Translations under genes and position numbers: made by a program
The notes under the pieces: model-generated
Seen by the model: only the letters and a program-made list of their open reading frames with translations
Told to the model about the DNA's origin: nothing
The model's database searches: none
From: Nocardioides daeguensis
GTDB lineage: Bacteria > Actinomycetota > Actinomycetes > Propionibacteriales > Nocardioidaceae
Direction of reading: 5' to 3'
Length of the DNA: 64,000 bases
Assembly: GCF_019192965.1 (NCBI RefSeq)
Contig: NZ_JAHTKU010000003.1
Location: 1 to 64,000, forward strand
In this document: piece by piece, positions 20,463 to 29,906 of the stretch
How the letters are laid out: every line of letters starts with the position of its first letter
Position numbering within the stretch: the first letter of the stretch is position 1

Positions 20463-20585
20463 CAGCACAGCCGAAGACTACGACCGCTCCCGGCGCAGCC
20501 GCGAACCAGTGAGGCCAGGACGGCGCTCAGGCGCGGGTGCCGGCCACCCCGGTCGGCCCGGGCCGCACGGTCCGCCCGGTCCTGA

Positions 20586-22334
20586 TCAGCCGAGGTCGAG
20601 CAGGTTGCGGCGGCCGAGCCTGTAGAGCAGCTTGTCGGTCTGCTTGAGCAGGGTGAACTCGGGCGGGTCATAGAGCCGGAAGGTCCTCGCCCGGGCCGCC
20701 GTCGAGCCGGACTCGTCGAGCAGCGCGTTGACAGCGTGCCGCGCGGACTCGTTGGCGCCCTCCATCGTCGCGAGGTCGATGTCGGTCTGCACGAAGTCGC
20801 CGCTCATCACGAGGTTCGGGATCCGGGTGCGGGCCGTCGGCCGGCTGGACCAGGAGTCGACCGTGTTGACCAGCAGCGGGGTCTGGTTGGTGTTGCGGCC
20901 GGCGGCGGCGTTCCACTGCACGCCGGGGTCGAGGAACCAGGAGTGGATGATGCCCTCGGGCAGCAGGTCGCCCACGGTGTGGTGCTCGCGGATCTGCGCG
21001 AGCACCTCCTCGGCGATCTCCTGCCGGGTGCACTCCTTGGCGGGCTTGCCGTGGAGGATGCCGGGTGCGTCCCAGTTGGAGATGTCGACCGAGAGGATGT
21101 CGACCACGTCGCCGTCGCCGTAGTCACGGGTGATGGTGCGGTCCGCCCAGAACTGGCCCTGAGTGAGCGCGGTCAGAGCCCACGGCGAGTCGATGAAGGT
21201 GATGTGCCCCCGGGTGATCTCGACCGGGGCGCGCAGGAAGAACTGGATGCCGACCATCCAGTCGGTCTTCAGCGACGACAGCCGCTGCAGGCCGGGGTCG
21301 AGCGCCAGGACGTCGGGCGTCAGCGTCGGCACCACCCGCTCGACCGGCATCGCGCTGACGAACCAGTCGGCCTCGACGCGGCTCGTCGTGCCGGCGGCGT
21401 CGGCGAGGACCGCGGCCGTGACCCGGCCACCGGCTGTCTCGTAGCGGACCAGGCCCTGGCCGGCGACGAAACGGACCCCACGTCCGCGCAGGTAGGTCAA
21501 CCAGGGGTCGATCCATGCCTCGTTGGTCGGCAGGTCCAGCACCCGGTCGAGGGCGCCGTCGTTGCCGCGGCCCATCAGGTTGTAGACGAACGCCTCGCCC
21601 ATGTTGCCGATCGTGCGGGTGCTGGCGATGGTCTCCTTGGCCGCGACCAGGTTGCGGGTCAGGCCGGCGGCGAGGATCTGCTGGTAGGGCTTCGACCGCG
21701 TCTGCGCGCCCACGAAGTCCCACCAGCTGACCTTCTCCCACTGCCCGAGACGGCGCTCGTCACAGCTCGTGAGGAAGACGAGGAGCCGCTCGACGAAGTA
21801 GGTCAGCTCGTGCGGGGGTACGGCGTGGCCGCCGAGCGTGTCGCACAGGAACCGGCGCAGCCCGTCGACGGTGAGGACCTGCTGCGGGTCGGGGCCGATG
21901 CCGAACACGAAGGCGTCGGCGTGGTCGCCGGAGCGCAGGAACTTGCCGCCCGTCGCGGCGACCAGGTTGTCGCCGACCGTGCCGTTGCCGAACGGGATCC
22001 GGCGCATCGTCTCCGGGACGTGGTGGTAGAAGCCCGGGAAGAAGCGGAAGCCGTGCTCGCCGGGGAGGTCGGCGCGGCCGCCGCCGCCGGTGCCGGCGAC
22101 CGGGATGCTGCGCGCCTTGCCGCCCCAGGCCGAGGGCTCGAACACGGTGACCTCGAAGCCCCGCTCGACCAGCTCGTGCGCGGCGGTCAGTCCCGCCATG
22201 CCGCCGCCCAGGACGACCACCCGCCTGCCGGGGGTGGCGGCGAACGCGGGCGCGAGGCCGGTGCCGGCGAGGACCGCGCCGGCGCCGACGGCGCCCGCGG
22301 ACGTGAGCAAGGTACGACGGTCCAGCTGCGCCAT
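20586..22334 (-). CDS. Tat-exported FAD-dependent oxidoreductase (amine oxidase/desaturase fold)
   Basis: A 582-residue flavoprotein with a twin-arginine leader (MAQLDRRTLLTSAGAVGAGA, cleavage near AFAA) and an FAD-binding Rossmann motif VVVLGGGMAGLTAAHELVERG. It continues with FEPSAWGGKARSI as in phytoene desaturase, hydroxysqualene dehydroxylase and amine oxidases. The C-terminal FAD segment is NLVMSGDFVQTDIDLATMEGANES. The substrate cannot be named from sequence; an apolar or isoprenoid molecule would fit the fold. It is divergent from a TetR gene across 146 nt that hold two dyads, so TetR control is likely. It interrupts an otherwise conserved isoprenoid/tRNA block. Confidence 0.82.
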   Translation of the reverse strand: MAQLDRRTLLTSAGAVGAGAVLAGTGLAPAFAATPGRRVVVLGGGMAGLTAAHELVERGFEVTVFEPSAWGGKARSIPVAGTGGGGRADLPGEHGFRFFPGFYHHVPETMRRIPFGNGTVGDNLVAATGGKFLRSGDHADAFVFGIGPDPQQVLTVDGLRRFLCDTLGGHAVPPHELTYFVERLLVFLTSCDERRLGQWEKVSWWDFVGAQTRSKPYQQILAAGLTRNLVAAKETIASTRTIGNMGEAFVYNLMGRGNDGALDRVLDLPTNEAWIDPWLTYLRGRGVRFVAGQGLVRYETAGGRVTAAVLADAAGTTSRVEADWFVSAMPVERVVPTLTPDVLALDPGLQRLSSLKTDWMVGIQFFLRAPVEITRGHITFIDSPWALTALTQGQFWADRTITRDYGDGDVVDILSVDISNWDAPGILHGKPAKECTRQEIAEEVLAQIREHHTVGDLLPEGIIHSWFLDPGVQWNAAAGRNTNQTPLLVNTVDSWSSRPTARTRIPNLVMSGDFVQTDIDLATMEGANESARHAVNALLDESGSTAARARTFRLYDPPEFTLLKQTDKLLYRLGRRNLLDLG

Positions 22335-22356
22335 CGGCGATCACCCCATGATCTCC

Positions 22357-22379
22357 AACCGACACCTGTGTCGGTGGTT
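22357..22379. promoter_or_regulatory. Palindromic operator candidate upstream of the FAD oxidoreductase
   Basis: AACCGACACCTGTGTCGG followed by TGGTT. The core CCGACAC-CT-GTGTCGG (22359-22374) is a perfect dyad of two 7-bp arms. It lies 23 nt upstream of the oxidoreductase ATG (minus strand), in the intergenic region shared with tetR. The size and symmetry suit a TetR dimer site. Confidence 0.65.
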
Positions 22380-22436
22380 GGTTGTCCGCAGTATCGTGAG
22401 CCAGACCACGTGCGGTCAAGGGATGCTGCGGGACTA

Positions 22437-22452
22437 CCGACACTCCCGTCGG
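22437..22452. promoter_or_regulatory. Second dyad in front of tetR
   Basis: CCGAC-ACTCCC-GTCGG, 28 nt before the tetR GTG. It repeats the CCGACAC half of the larger palindrome at 22359-22374 with a wider spacer. It may be an autoregulatory site. Confidence 0.5.
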
Positions 22453-22480
22453 TGACGGCGTCGGACAACGAGGAGGCGGC

Positions 22481-23101
22481 GTGAGCACCAGCGAGGCGGT
22501 CCGCCGCCGGCTCAGCGCCCCGGCCCGCCGCGAGCGGATCGAGGCCGCGGCGGTCGAGGTCTTCGCCGCCCGCGGGTACGACGCCGCGTCGGTCGGCGAC
22601 ATCGCCCGGGCCGCGGGCGTGAGCCGGACCGTGCTCTACGACCACTTCCGCTCCAAGCGCGACCTCTACCTGCACGTCCTCGACACGCAGAACGCCGCGA
22701 TGCTCGCCGAGGTCGGCGCGGGCATCACCGGCGCCGGGGCGGGCCGCGACCGGATGCGGGCCACCGTGGCGGCGTACCTGTCCTTCGCCCGGCAGCGCCC
22801 CTCCGCCCGGCGGATCCTCGTCGACCCGATCCCCACCGGTGACCCCGAGCTGGACCGGGCGCTGCGGACCTTCCGCACCGCCCGCACCCAGGCGGTCGCG
22901 ACCATGCTGGGCTCCGACCTCGCCCGGTCCGGCCTCCCCCACGGCTCGACCGCCGCCGAGGTGGTCGTCGAGCTCCTCATCACCGGCGTCGACGGGGTCG
23001 CCCGCTGGTGGCAGGAGCACCCGGTGGCCACGCTGGACGAGGTCACCGACGTCGCCGCGCGGCTGCTGTGGAACGGGCTGCCGCGCCTGGCGACGCCCTG
23101 A
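22481..23101 (+). CDS. TetR family transcriptional regulator
   Basis: A 206-residue one-component repressor. The N-terminal helix-turn-helix (about 17-63) reads RRERIEAAAVEVFAARGYDAASVGDIARAAGVSRTVLYDHFRSKRDL-like, as in the family. The C-terminal ligand domain is typical of the group but its ligand is unknown. The GTG start is preceded by GAGGAGG with a short spacer. It most likely controls the divergent exported FAD oxidoreductase and itself, through the two CCGAC dyads between them. Confidence 0.92.
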   Translation: MSTSEAVRRRLSAPARRERIEAAAVEVFAARGYDAASVGDIARAAGVSRTVLYDHFRSKRDLYLHVLDTQNAAMLAEVGAGITGAGAGRDRMRATVAAYLSFARQRPSARRILVDPIPTGDPELDRALRTFRTARTQAVATMLGSDLARSGLPHGSTAAEVVVELLITGVDGVARWWQEHPVATLDEVTDVAARLLWNGLPRLATP

Positions 23102-23110
23102 GCGCGACGG

Positions 23111-23956
23111 TCAGAACATGACGGTGGCGAAGCGCGCCGTCTCGGTGAACCCGACCCGCTCGTACGCCGTCCGGGCGGCGTGGTTCCAGTCGTTGACGTA
23201 GAGCGAGACGGTGGGCGCGATCCGCGCTCGCACCTGGCGCACGACGGCCGCCATGCCGGCGGTCGCGATCCCCTCGCCGCGCCGGTGGGGCGGCACCCAC
23301 ACCCCCTGGATCTGCGCCGCGTCGGGGGTCGCACACGCCACCTCGGCCTTGAACACGAGCTCGTCGCCGTCGTAGCGGACGAAGGACCAGGCACGGCTCA
23401 CGAGCTGCGCGACCCGGGCCCGGTAGAGGTCTCCTCCCCCACCGAGCTCGGGCGAGACCCCGACCTCCTCGGTGTACATGGCCACGCAGGCCGGGTAGAG
23501 GGTCGCGATGTCCCCGGGTGCGCCCGGACGCACGCCGGGATCCGGCGTGACCAGCGGCTCGGTGTCGATCGCGAGGTGCCGCTGGTCCCAGCGCACGTCT
23601 CGCGGCTGGCCCCACTCCGGAGCGACGTGGCCCCAGAACGCGCGGACGGCCTCCTGCGGACCGACGATCGTGGAGGCGGTGCGACGCCGCGCCAGGGCGC
23701 GGCCGGCAAACGCCTCGGCATCCTCGGGCGTGGCCTGGACGGGCACCAGGTTGGCCGCGACATGGCAGGCGGCGACGAGACGGCCGCCCTCGAACCGGCC
23801 CCACATCTCCCCGCCGAGCCAGCGCGGCTCCAGGTTGGTCGTGTGGGCGCGGTGGATCGCGAACACGTTGACGACCGGGTCACGACCCGCCAGGGCCAAG
23901 AACGCGGGGAGATCGGCCTGCGCGAGGACGCGCACGCCGTGCCGGGTGGTCAACAC
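23111..23956 (-). CDS. GNAT N-acetyltransferase with N-terminal DUF4081-like domain
   Basis: A 281-residue protein with two halves. The first (1-135, NVFAIHRAHTTNL, GGEMWGRFEGGRLVAACHVAANLVP) resembles DUF4081. The second (about 140-281) is a GNAT fold with the acetyl-CoA loop VWVPPHRRGEGIATAGMAAVV and LYVNDWNHAARTAYERVGF. The substrate is unknown. In actinobacteria this gene commonly follows ispG, as here (35 nt downstream). The start is GTG at 23956; TTG in the next codon is an alternative. Confidence 0.88.
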   Translation of the reverse strand: MLTTRHGVRVLAQADLPAFLALAGRDPVVNVFAIHRAHTTNLEPRWLGGEMWGRFEGGRLVAACHVAANLVPVQATPEDAEAFAGRALARRRTASTIVGPQEAVRAFWGHVAPEWGQPRDVRWDQRHLAIDTEPLVTPDPGVRPGAPGDIATLYPACVAMYTEEVGVSPELGGGGDLYRARVAQLVSRAWSFVRYDGDELVFKAEVACATPDAAQIQGVWVPPHRRGEGIATAGMAAVVRQVRARIAPTVSLYVNDWNHAARTAYERVGFTETARFATVMF

Positions 23957-23991
23957 GCGACCACCCTAGGGCCTTCCCGGGCCGCCGGTCC

Positions 23992-25143
23992 TCAGGAGAC
24001 CGAGACCGTGGGCTCCGCGCCCTCGACCGGCTCCATCGACTCGGCGATCTTCATCGCCTCCTCGATCAGCGTCTCGACGATCTCGGCCTCGGGGACGGTC
24101 TTGATGACCTCGCCCTTGACGAAGATCTGGCCCTTGCCGTTGCCGGACGCGACGCCGAGGTCGGCCTCGCGGGCCTCGCCCGGACCGTTGACGACGCAGC
24201 CCATGACGGCCACGCGGAGCGGGACCTCGAGGCCGTCGAGGCCGGCGGTGACCCGCTCGGCGAGGGTGTAGACGTCGACCTGGGCGCGGCCGCAGGACGG
24301 GCAGGAGACGATCTCGAGCTTGCGCGGGCGCAGGTTGAGCGACTGCAGGATCTGGATGCCGACCTTGACCTCCTCGACCGGCGGGGCCGAGAGCGAGACC
24401 CGGATGGTGTCGCCGATGCCGCGCGAGAGGAGCGCCCCGAAGGCGGTGGCCGACTTGATGGTGCCCTGGAACGCCGGGCCGGCCTCGGTCACACCGAGGT
24501 GCAGGGGCCAGTCGCCCTGCTCGGCGAGCAGCTCGTAGGCGCGGACCATCACCACCGGGTCGTTGTGCTTGACCGAGATCTTGAAGTCGCGGAAGCCGTG
24601 CTCCTCGAACAGGCTCGCCTCCCACACGGCCGACTCGACGAGCGCCTCCGGGGTGGCCTTGCCGTACTTCTCGAGCAGCCGCTTGTCGAGCGAGCCCGCG
24701 TTGACGCCGATCCGGATCGACGTGCCGTGGTCCTGCGCCGCCCGGGCGATCTCCTTGACCTGGTCGTCGAACTTCTTGATGTTGCCCGGGTTCACCCGCA
24801 CGGCGGCGCAGCCGGCCTCGATCGCCGCGAAGACGTACTTCGGCTGGAAGTGGATGTCGGCGATGACCGGGATCTGGCTGTGCTTGGCGATCTCGGGCAG
24901 CGCGTCGGCGTCGTCCTGGCTCGGGCACGCCACGCGGACGATGTCGCAGCCCGCGGCGGTGAGCTCGGCGATCTGCTGGAGCGTGGTGTTGACGTCGGAG
25001 GTCAGCGTCGTCGTCATCGACTGCACCGAGATCGGGTGGTCGCTGCCGACCCCGACCTTGCCGACCCGGATCTGGCGGGTCCGGCGGCGGGGAGCGAGCA
25101 CCGGCGGGGGCGCTTCCGGCATGCCCAGGCTGATCGACGTCAT
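23992..25143 (-). CDS. ispG: (E)-4-hydroxy-3-methylbut-2-enyl-diphosphate synthase
   Basis: Converts MEcPP to HMBPP in the MEP isoprenoid pathway using a [4Fe-4S] cluster. It has 383 residues. The TIM-barrel part opens with [25 protein letters not shown]. The cluster ligands lie in [11 protein letters not shown] and [14 protein letters not shown]. The C-terminal nitrite/sulfite reductase-like domain completes it. I chose ATG at 25143 ([11 protein letters not shown]) by family similarity. An ATG at 25182 has a better ribosome site (GGGAGG, 8 nt) and would add 13 residues. It stands between rseP and the GNAT gene. Confidence 0.95.
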   Translation of the reverse strand: MTSISLGMPEAPPPVLAPRRRTRQIRVGKVGVGSDHPISVQSMTTTLTSDVNTTLQQIAELTAAGCDIVRVACPSQDDADALPEIAKHSQIPVIADIHFQPKYVFAAIEAGCAAVRVNPGNIKKFDDQVKEIARAAQDHGTSIRIGVNAGSLDKRLLEKYGKATPEALVESAVWEASLFEEHGFRDFKISVKHNDPVVMVRAYELLAEQGDWPLHLGVTEAGPAFQGTIKSATAFGALLSRGIGDTIRVSLSAPPVEEVKVGIQILQSLNLRPRKLEIVSCPSCGRAQVDVYTLAERVTAGLDGLEVPLRVAVMGCVVNGPGEAREADLGVASGNGKGQIFVKGEVIKTVPEAEIVETLIEEAMKIAESMEPVEGAEPTVSVS

Positions 25144-25224
25144 GGTGTCAAGACTACTTTCCGCGCTGTCGCTTTCGGTCATCGAGCAGCCCTCCCGAGG
25201 CACGAGCGGGAGCTGCTCGCACGG

Positions 25225-26580
25225 TCAGGACTCGAGGTGCAGCGGCACGACGAGGTCGCCGACGATGAGCACGATGCCCATCACGAGGATCGCCAGCCCG
25301 ACGACGTACGCGACGGGGAGGAGCTTGGCGACGTCGACGTACCCGGGGTCGGGACGGCGGCGCAGCCGCGCCCAGCCGCGGCGCACGGCCTCCCAGAGCG
25401 CTCCGGCGATGTGGCCGCCATCGAGCGGCAGCAGGGGCACGAAGTTGAACATGCCGATGAAGAAGTTGAACCCGGCGACGAGCAGCAGCAGGGACACGAG
25501 CTTGGCCTGCAGCGGGATCTCGTCGTGGGAGGCGGTCTCGCCGGCCAGGCGGCCGCCGCCGACGATGCTGACCGGACCCGTCGGGTCGCGCTCCTCGGCC
25601 CCGACGATCGCCTTCGCGACGCCCCAGACCTTGGCCGGCAAGGTGGCCATCGACTTCACGACCTCAACGGTCATCGTGCCCATCTGGTCGACGGTGTAGA
25701 TCACCCCACCGGTCGTCGGGTGCGAGCGCGGGACGACGCCGAGGAAGCCGACGCTCTCGTCGACCTTGTCGCCGGCCCTCAGCGGCGGCTTGACGACCGT
25801 CTGGGTGTGGAACGTGAGCTCCTGGCCCTCGCGCTCGACGACGACCTCCGCCTGCCGGGTGCCGTTGGCCTTGACCAGCTCCTGTACCTGCGCCCAGTCG
25901 GTGACCTCGGTTCCGTTGAAGGACACGAACCGGTCCCCGGCCTGGATGCCGGCAGCGTGGGCCGGGGTCGGGCTCTGCGCCAGCTCCTCCGGTGTGCACA
26001 CCCGGCCCGACTCCTCGGCGGGGAGCACGCAGGCGTTGACCTCGTCGATGGTGGTCTCGATGGTCGGGTCGCCCGGGTTGCCGTAGGTCGCGAACACCCC
26101 GGCGAAGAGCAGGAACGCGATCACGAGGTTCACCGTCGGGCCGCCGCCCATGACGATGACCTTCTTCCACCACGGGAAGGTGTAGAAGAGCCGGTCGGCG
26201 TCCTCGGGTCGGATCGTCTCCCACTCGGCTGCCCGGGCGTCCGAGATCAGCTGGGTGAACATGCCGGTGTTGGACTTGCGGACCCGCACCACCTGGTTGC
26301 CGTCAGTGTCGGTCTCGACCTGGTCGGCGAGCTCGACCGCGCCGGGCGGAAGCATCCCGACGATCTTGACGTAGCCGCCGAGCGGGATCGCCTTGACGCC
26401 GTACTCGGTCTCGCCGACCTGCTTGCTCCACACCGTCGGGCCGAAGCCGATGAAGTACTGGGTGACCTTGCCGCCGAACTTCTTCGCCGGGATCATGTGC
26501 CCGAGCTCGTGGAGCCCGATGGACGCCAGGATCGCCGCCGCGAAGACGACGACGCCGAGCAGGTAGAGCAGAGCGGTCAT
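25225..26580 (-). CDS. rseP: Site-2 intramembrane metalloprotease (RseP/Rip1 family)
   Basis: Cuts anti-sigma factors and other membrane substrates inside the bilayer. It has 451 residues. The zinc site is HELGH in the first membrane helix (about residues 23-27). The second ligand motif is PLLPLDGGH (near 385). A PDZ domain with AHAAGIQAGDRFVSFNG lies between about 175 and 270, and there are four membrane helices in all. ATG at 26580 starts MTALLYLLGVVV. It is 22 nt after dxr in a dxr-rseP-ispG order common to actinobacteria. Confidence 0.94.
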   Translation of the reverse strand: MTALLYLLGVVVFAAAILASIGLHELGHMIPAKKFGGKVTQYFIGFGPTVWSKQVGETEYGVKAIPLGGYVKIVGMLPPGAVELADQVETDTDGNQVVRVRKSNTGMFTQLISDARAAEWETIRPEDADRLFYTFPWWKKVIVMGGGPTVNLVIAFLLFAGVFATYGNPGDPTIETTIDEVNACVLPAEESGRVCTPEELAQSPTPAHAAGIQAGDRFVSFNGTEVTDWAQVQELVKANGTRQAEVVVEREGQELTFHTQTVVKPPLRAGDKVDESVGFLGVVPRSHPTTGGVIYTVDQMGTMTVEVVKSMATLPAKVWGVAKAIVGAEERDPTGPVSIVGGGRLAGETASHDEIPLQAKLVSLLLLVAGFNFFIGMFNFVPLLPLDGGHIAGALWEAVRRGWARLRRRPDPGYVDVAKLLPVAYVVGLAILVMGIVLIVGDLVVPLHLES

Positions 26581-26602
26581 GGAGAGTCCGTGCTGTCCTC
26601 GA

Positions 26603-27700
26603 TCAGGGGGCCGTGGCCCGGGCGATGGCGGTGCGGGCAGCCTCCCGGGCCCACGCGTCCGCACCGAGGACGTCGTCGAGGGAGAGCTGTCCCTTCGAGG
26701 GTACGTCGTGGGCGGCTAGCACGCTCGCCACCACGTCGACGATGCCGGTGAACGACAGCCCCCCGGTCCGGAAGGCGTCGACGGCCACCTCGTTGGCGGC
26801 GTTGTAGACGGCGGGCGCGGTGCCGCCCTGCTCCCCCGCCTGCCGGGCCAGCGCCACGGCCGGGAACGCCTCGTCGTCGAGCGGGAAGAACTCCCAGGTC
26901 TCGCCCTTCGTCCAGTCCACGGCGGGCGCTGCGTCCGGGACCCGCTCGGGCCAGGCGAGGCCGAGCGCGATCGGGATCAGCATGGTCGGCGGGCTGGCCT
27001 GCACGAGCGTGGAGCCGTCGACGAACTCGACCATCGAGTGCACGACGCTCGTCGGGTGCACCACGACCTCGATCCGGTCGTACGGGATGCCGAACAGCAG
27101 GTGCGCCTCGATCACCTCGAGGCCCTTGTTGACCAGGGTCGCGGAGTTGATGGTGATGACCGGGCCCATGTCCCAGGTCGGGTGGTTGCCCGCCTGCTCG
27201 GGGGTGACGTCGGCGAGCTCGGCGCGGGACCTCCCGCGGAACGGGCCGCCGCTGGCGGTGAGCACCAGCCGTCGTACCTCGTCGGGGGCGCCGCTGCGCA
27301 GGCACTGCGCCAGCGCGCTGTGCTCGGAGTCGACCGGCACGATCTGGCCCGGCTCCGCCTTCTCCAGCACGAGCGGACCGCCCATCACGAGCGACTCCTT
27401 GTTGGCCAGCGCCAGCGTCGTCCCGGCCTCGAGCGCGGCCAGGGTCGGCAGCAGGCCCACGGCGCCGGTGATGCCGTTGAGGACGACGTCGCACTCCTGC
27501 TGGGCGGCCTCGACGCTCGCCTGCTCGCCGAGCCCGTGGAACCGGGGCGCGAACTCGGCCACCTGCTGCGCGAACAGGTCCGGGTTGCTGCCGCCGGCGG
27601 TCAGCCCGACGACGCGGAAGCGGCCGGGGTTGGCACGCACCAGGTCGAGCGCCTGGGTGCCGATGGAGCCGGTCGAGCCGAGGATGACGACGTCCTTCAC
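26603..27700 (-). CDS. dxr: 1-deoxy-D-xylulose 5-phosphate reductoisomerase
   Basis: Makes 2-C-methyl-D-erythritol 4-phosphate with NADPH, the first committed MEP step. It has 365 residues. The NADPH site is [14 protein letters not shown], the [13 protein letters not shown] loop follows, and the metal/substrate residues lie in [12 protein letters not shown] and [27 protein letters not shown] and a C-terminal helical domain are also present. GTG at 27700 has AAGGA upstream. A longer frame to 27733 adds only 11 residues without match. Confidence 0.95.
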   Translation of the reverse strand: MKDVVILGSTGSIGTQALDLVRANPGRFRVVGLTAGGSNPDLFAQQVAEFAPRFHGLGEQASVEAAQQECDVVLNGITGAVGLLPTLAALEAGTTLALANKESLVMGGPLVLEKAEPGQIVPVDSEHSALAQCLRSGAPDEVRRLVLTASGGPFRGRSRAELADVTPEQAGNHPTWDMGPVITINSATLVNKGLEVIEAHLLFGIPYDRIEVVVHPTSVVHSMVEFVDGSTLVQASPPTMLIPIALGLAWPERVPDAAPAVDWTKGETWEFFPLDDEAFPAVALARQAGEQGGTAPAVYNAANEVAVDAFRTGGLSFTGIVDVVASVLAAHDVPSKGQLSLDDVLGADAWAREAARTAIARATAP

Positions 27701-27822
27701 CCCGTCATCCTTGCAGCCACCGGCCGGCCGCACCGCGGCTGCCTCGGGACGCGAGGTTGCTCACGCGCCCAGAAACGCGCGAAATGCCGGTCGGAGACGT
27801 GAACACCGTTCATGATGTGCCC

Positions 27823-28923
27823 GTGCATCGTCCCGCTCCCGCCTTCGTCCGCCGTCTCGTGGCCGTCCTGGTCACCCTGCTGGGCGTGGCGACCGCGTCC
27901 CCGGCGCCGGCGCCGGCGATGACGGAGCTGCCCACGCTCCACCGCGACAAGGGCTGCAAGGGGCAGGTGGCGCTGACCTTCGACGACGGCCCGTCCCGGC
28001 GTACGACGCACCGGCTGGTGCAGGTGCTGCGCAGGAACAAGGTCCCCGCGACCTTCTTCATGGTGGGCCAGCGCGTCCAGGCCTACCCACGCGTGGCGCT
28101 CGAGGTCGAGCGGGCCGGGTTCCTGGTGGCCAACCACAGCTGGGCACACCGCGACATGAGCAAGCAGTCCTACCCCGACGTCCGGAGCTCGTTGCGGGCC
28201 ACCCGGCGCGCGATGGAGCGCGCCGGCCTGCATCCGACCGGCCTGATGCGCCCGCCGTACGGCGCCCTGGCGAAGCCCGCGCGGCGCGCGATCCGCGACG
28301 CCGGCTACGTCCCGGTGCTGTGGACCGACGACTCGCTGGACTGGAAGGACGGCAGCTCCCAGCAGATCGCGGCCCGGATCCTCGCCGGCCTGCGACCGGG
28401 CCGCAACATCGTGCTGCAGCACGACGGCGTCAACCGGTCCCCGATCTCGGTCGGCGCCGTGGACCGCGTCATCCGGGTCGCGAAGCGCCGCGGCTTCTGC
28501 TTCACCGCGCTCGACGAACGGGGCCGCCCCGGGTTCCCGACGCCGCGTGTCCGGGTGGTCGCGAAGGACGCCGTCGAGGGCACCGACGCGGTCGTGAGCC
28601 TCGAGCTCGACCAGCCGGCCGGGCGCGACACCGCCGTGGTCGTCGAGGCCGGGTCCGGTACGGCGAGCGTCGGCTCCGACCTGCCCGCCTTCCGCGCCCG
28701 CGTCGCGGTGCCGGCGGGCAGCGTGAAGGTGGAGGTGCGGATCCCGGTCAGCGCCGACGCGGTGCTCGAGCCGAACGAGACCTTCACCGTGCACCTGCGC
28801 GACCCCGAGGGCCTCGAACCCGCCCAGGAGGCCACGCCGGTCACCCTCGTCGACGCGGCGTCGGCGCCGCGGATCGACCTGCCCGGGCCGCCCTTCCTGC
28901 CGCTCGGCCCGAAGTTCAGCTGA
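27823..28923 (+). CDS. Exported NodB-type polysaccharide deacetylase with C-terminal Calx-beta domain
   Basis: Predicted to deacetylate a cell-envelope or extracellular polysaccharide. The N-terminal leader has basic residues then LVAVLVTLLGVATA, with a likely cut near APA. The NodB domain (about 45-235) carries TFDDGPSRR (catalytic Asp-Asp), HSWAHRDM (metal His pair), RPPYG and IVLQHDG. After PTPRVRVVAK, about 90 residues fit a Calx-beta repeat (EGTDAVVSLELDQPAG, VLEPNETFTVHL). The start is uncertain; GTG at 27823 gives the best signal peptide, while ATG at 27784 lengthens the n-region. Its 3' end overlaps convergent meaB by 8 nt. Confidence 0.82.
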   Translation: MHRPAPAFVRRLVAVLVTLLGVATASPAPAPAMTELPTLHRDKGCKGQVALTFDDGPSRRTTHRLVQVLRRNKVPATFFMVGQRVQAYPRVALEVERAGFLVANHSWAHRDMSKQSYPDVRSSLRATRRAMERAGLHPTGLMRPPYGALAKPARRAIRDAGYVPVLWTDDSLDWKDGSSQQIAARILAGLRPGRNIVLQHDGVNRSPISVGAVDRVIRVAKRRGFCFTALDERGRPGFPTPRVRVVAKDAVEGTDAVVSLELDQPAGRDTAVVVEAGSGTASVGSDLPAFRARVAVPAGSVKVEVRIPVSADAVLEPNETFTVHLRDPEGLEPAQEATPVTLVDAASAPRIDLPGPPFLPLGPKFS

Positions 28924-29896
28924 CGAGCTCCGCTGCCGCCGTGTGCGGGTCGACCTCGCCGGCGACGACCGCGGCCGCCAGCTCGTCGAGCCGGTCGCCC
29001 TCGCCGACGCCGCCCCAGCGCCGCCGCAGCGTGGTCAGGGCCAGGGTCTCTATCTCGTCGCGGGCGCGGCGCACCCGACGGCGCTGGAGCTCGCCGCTGT
29101 GCCGCAGCCAGGCCCCATGCTCCTCGATGGCGTCGACGACGTCGACGACGCCGTCACCGGTCGACGCGGTGGTCTTGAGGACCGGCGGTCGCCACGCGCC
29201 GTCGCGGCGCTCGGCGAGGCCGAGCATCGAGCGCAGGTCGCGGCGTACCTTGTCGGCACCGTCGCGGTCGGACTTGTTGACGACGTAGAGGTCGCCGATC
29301 TCGAGGATGCCGGCCTTCGCTGCCTGGATCCCGTCGCCCATGCCGGGTGCGAGCAGCACGATGGTGGTGTCGGCCTGGCCGGCGACCTCGACCTCGCTCT
29401 GGCCGACGCCCACCGTCTCGACGAGGACGACGTCGAAGCCGGCGCCGTCGAGCACCCTCAGTGCCTGCGGCGTGGTCCAGGCCAGCCCGCCGAGGTGGCC
29501 GCGCGCGGCCATCGAGCGGATGAAGACGCCGGGGTCGAGAACGTGGTCGCCCATCCGGATCCGGTCGCCCAGCAGGGCGCCCCCGGAGAACGGCGAGGAC
29601 GGGTCGACCGCGAGCACGGCGACCCGGCGGCCGCGGCGGCGCAGCTCGCCGATCAGCGCGTTGGTGGACGTCGACTTGCCGACGCCCGGGGAGCCGGTGA
29701 GGCCGATGACGTGGGCATGCCCGGCGTACGGCGCCAGCGCCCGCATCAACTCCGGCAGCAACGGCGACTCGTCCTCGACGAGCGAGACCAGCCGGCCGAC
29801 GGACCGGGGGTCACCCTCGCGGGCCTTGTCCACCAAGCCAGGAACGGCCGCCGCGGTGATCCCGCGACGGCCGCCCTGGATGATTCCTTCAGGCAA
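28916..29896 (-). CDS. meaB: MeaB, G-protein chaperone of B12-dependent acyl-CoA mutase
   Basis: GTPase that guards and reloads adenosylcobalamin mutases. It has 326 residues from TTG at 29896; GTG at 29833 is an alternative that loses 21 residues. Motifs: VIGLTGSPGVGKST (Walker A), VAVLAVDPSSPFSGGALLGDRIRM, DVVLVETVGVGQSE and VVNKSDRDG. The C-terminal dimerisation arm has RRRVRRARDEIETLAL. It is 10 nt downstream of the thiolase gene. With meaA (44832) and the adenosyltransferase (47460) it completes the cobalamin-mutase support set in this window. Confidence 0.93.
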   Translation of the reverse strand: MPEGIIQGGRRGITAAAVPGLVDKAREGDPRSVGRLVSLVEDESPLLPELMRALAPYAGHAHVIGLTGSPGVGKSTSTNALIGELRRRGRRVAVLAVDPSSPFSGGALLGDRIRMGDHVLDPGVFIRSMAARGHLGGLAWTTPQALRVLDGAGFDVVLVETVGVGQSEVEVAGQADTTIVLLAPGMGDGIQAAKAGILEIGDLYVVNKSDRDGADKVRRDLRSMLGLAERRDGAWRPPVLKTTASTGDGVVDVVDAIEEHGAWLRHSGELQRRRVRRARDEIETLALTTLRRRWGGVGEGDRLDELAAAVVAGEVDPHTAAAELVS

Positions 29897-29906
29897 CGCG
29901 GTCCGC

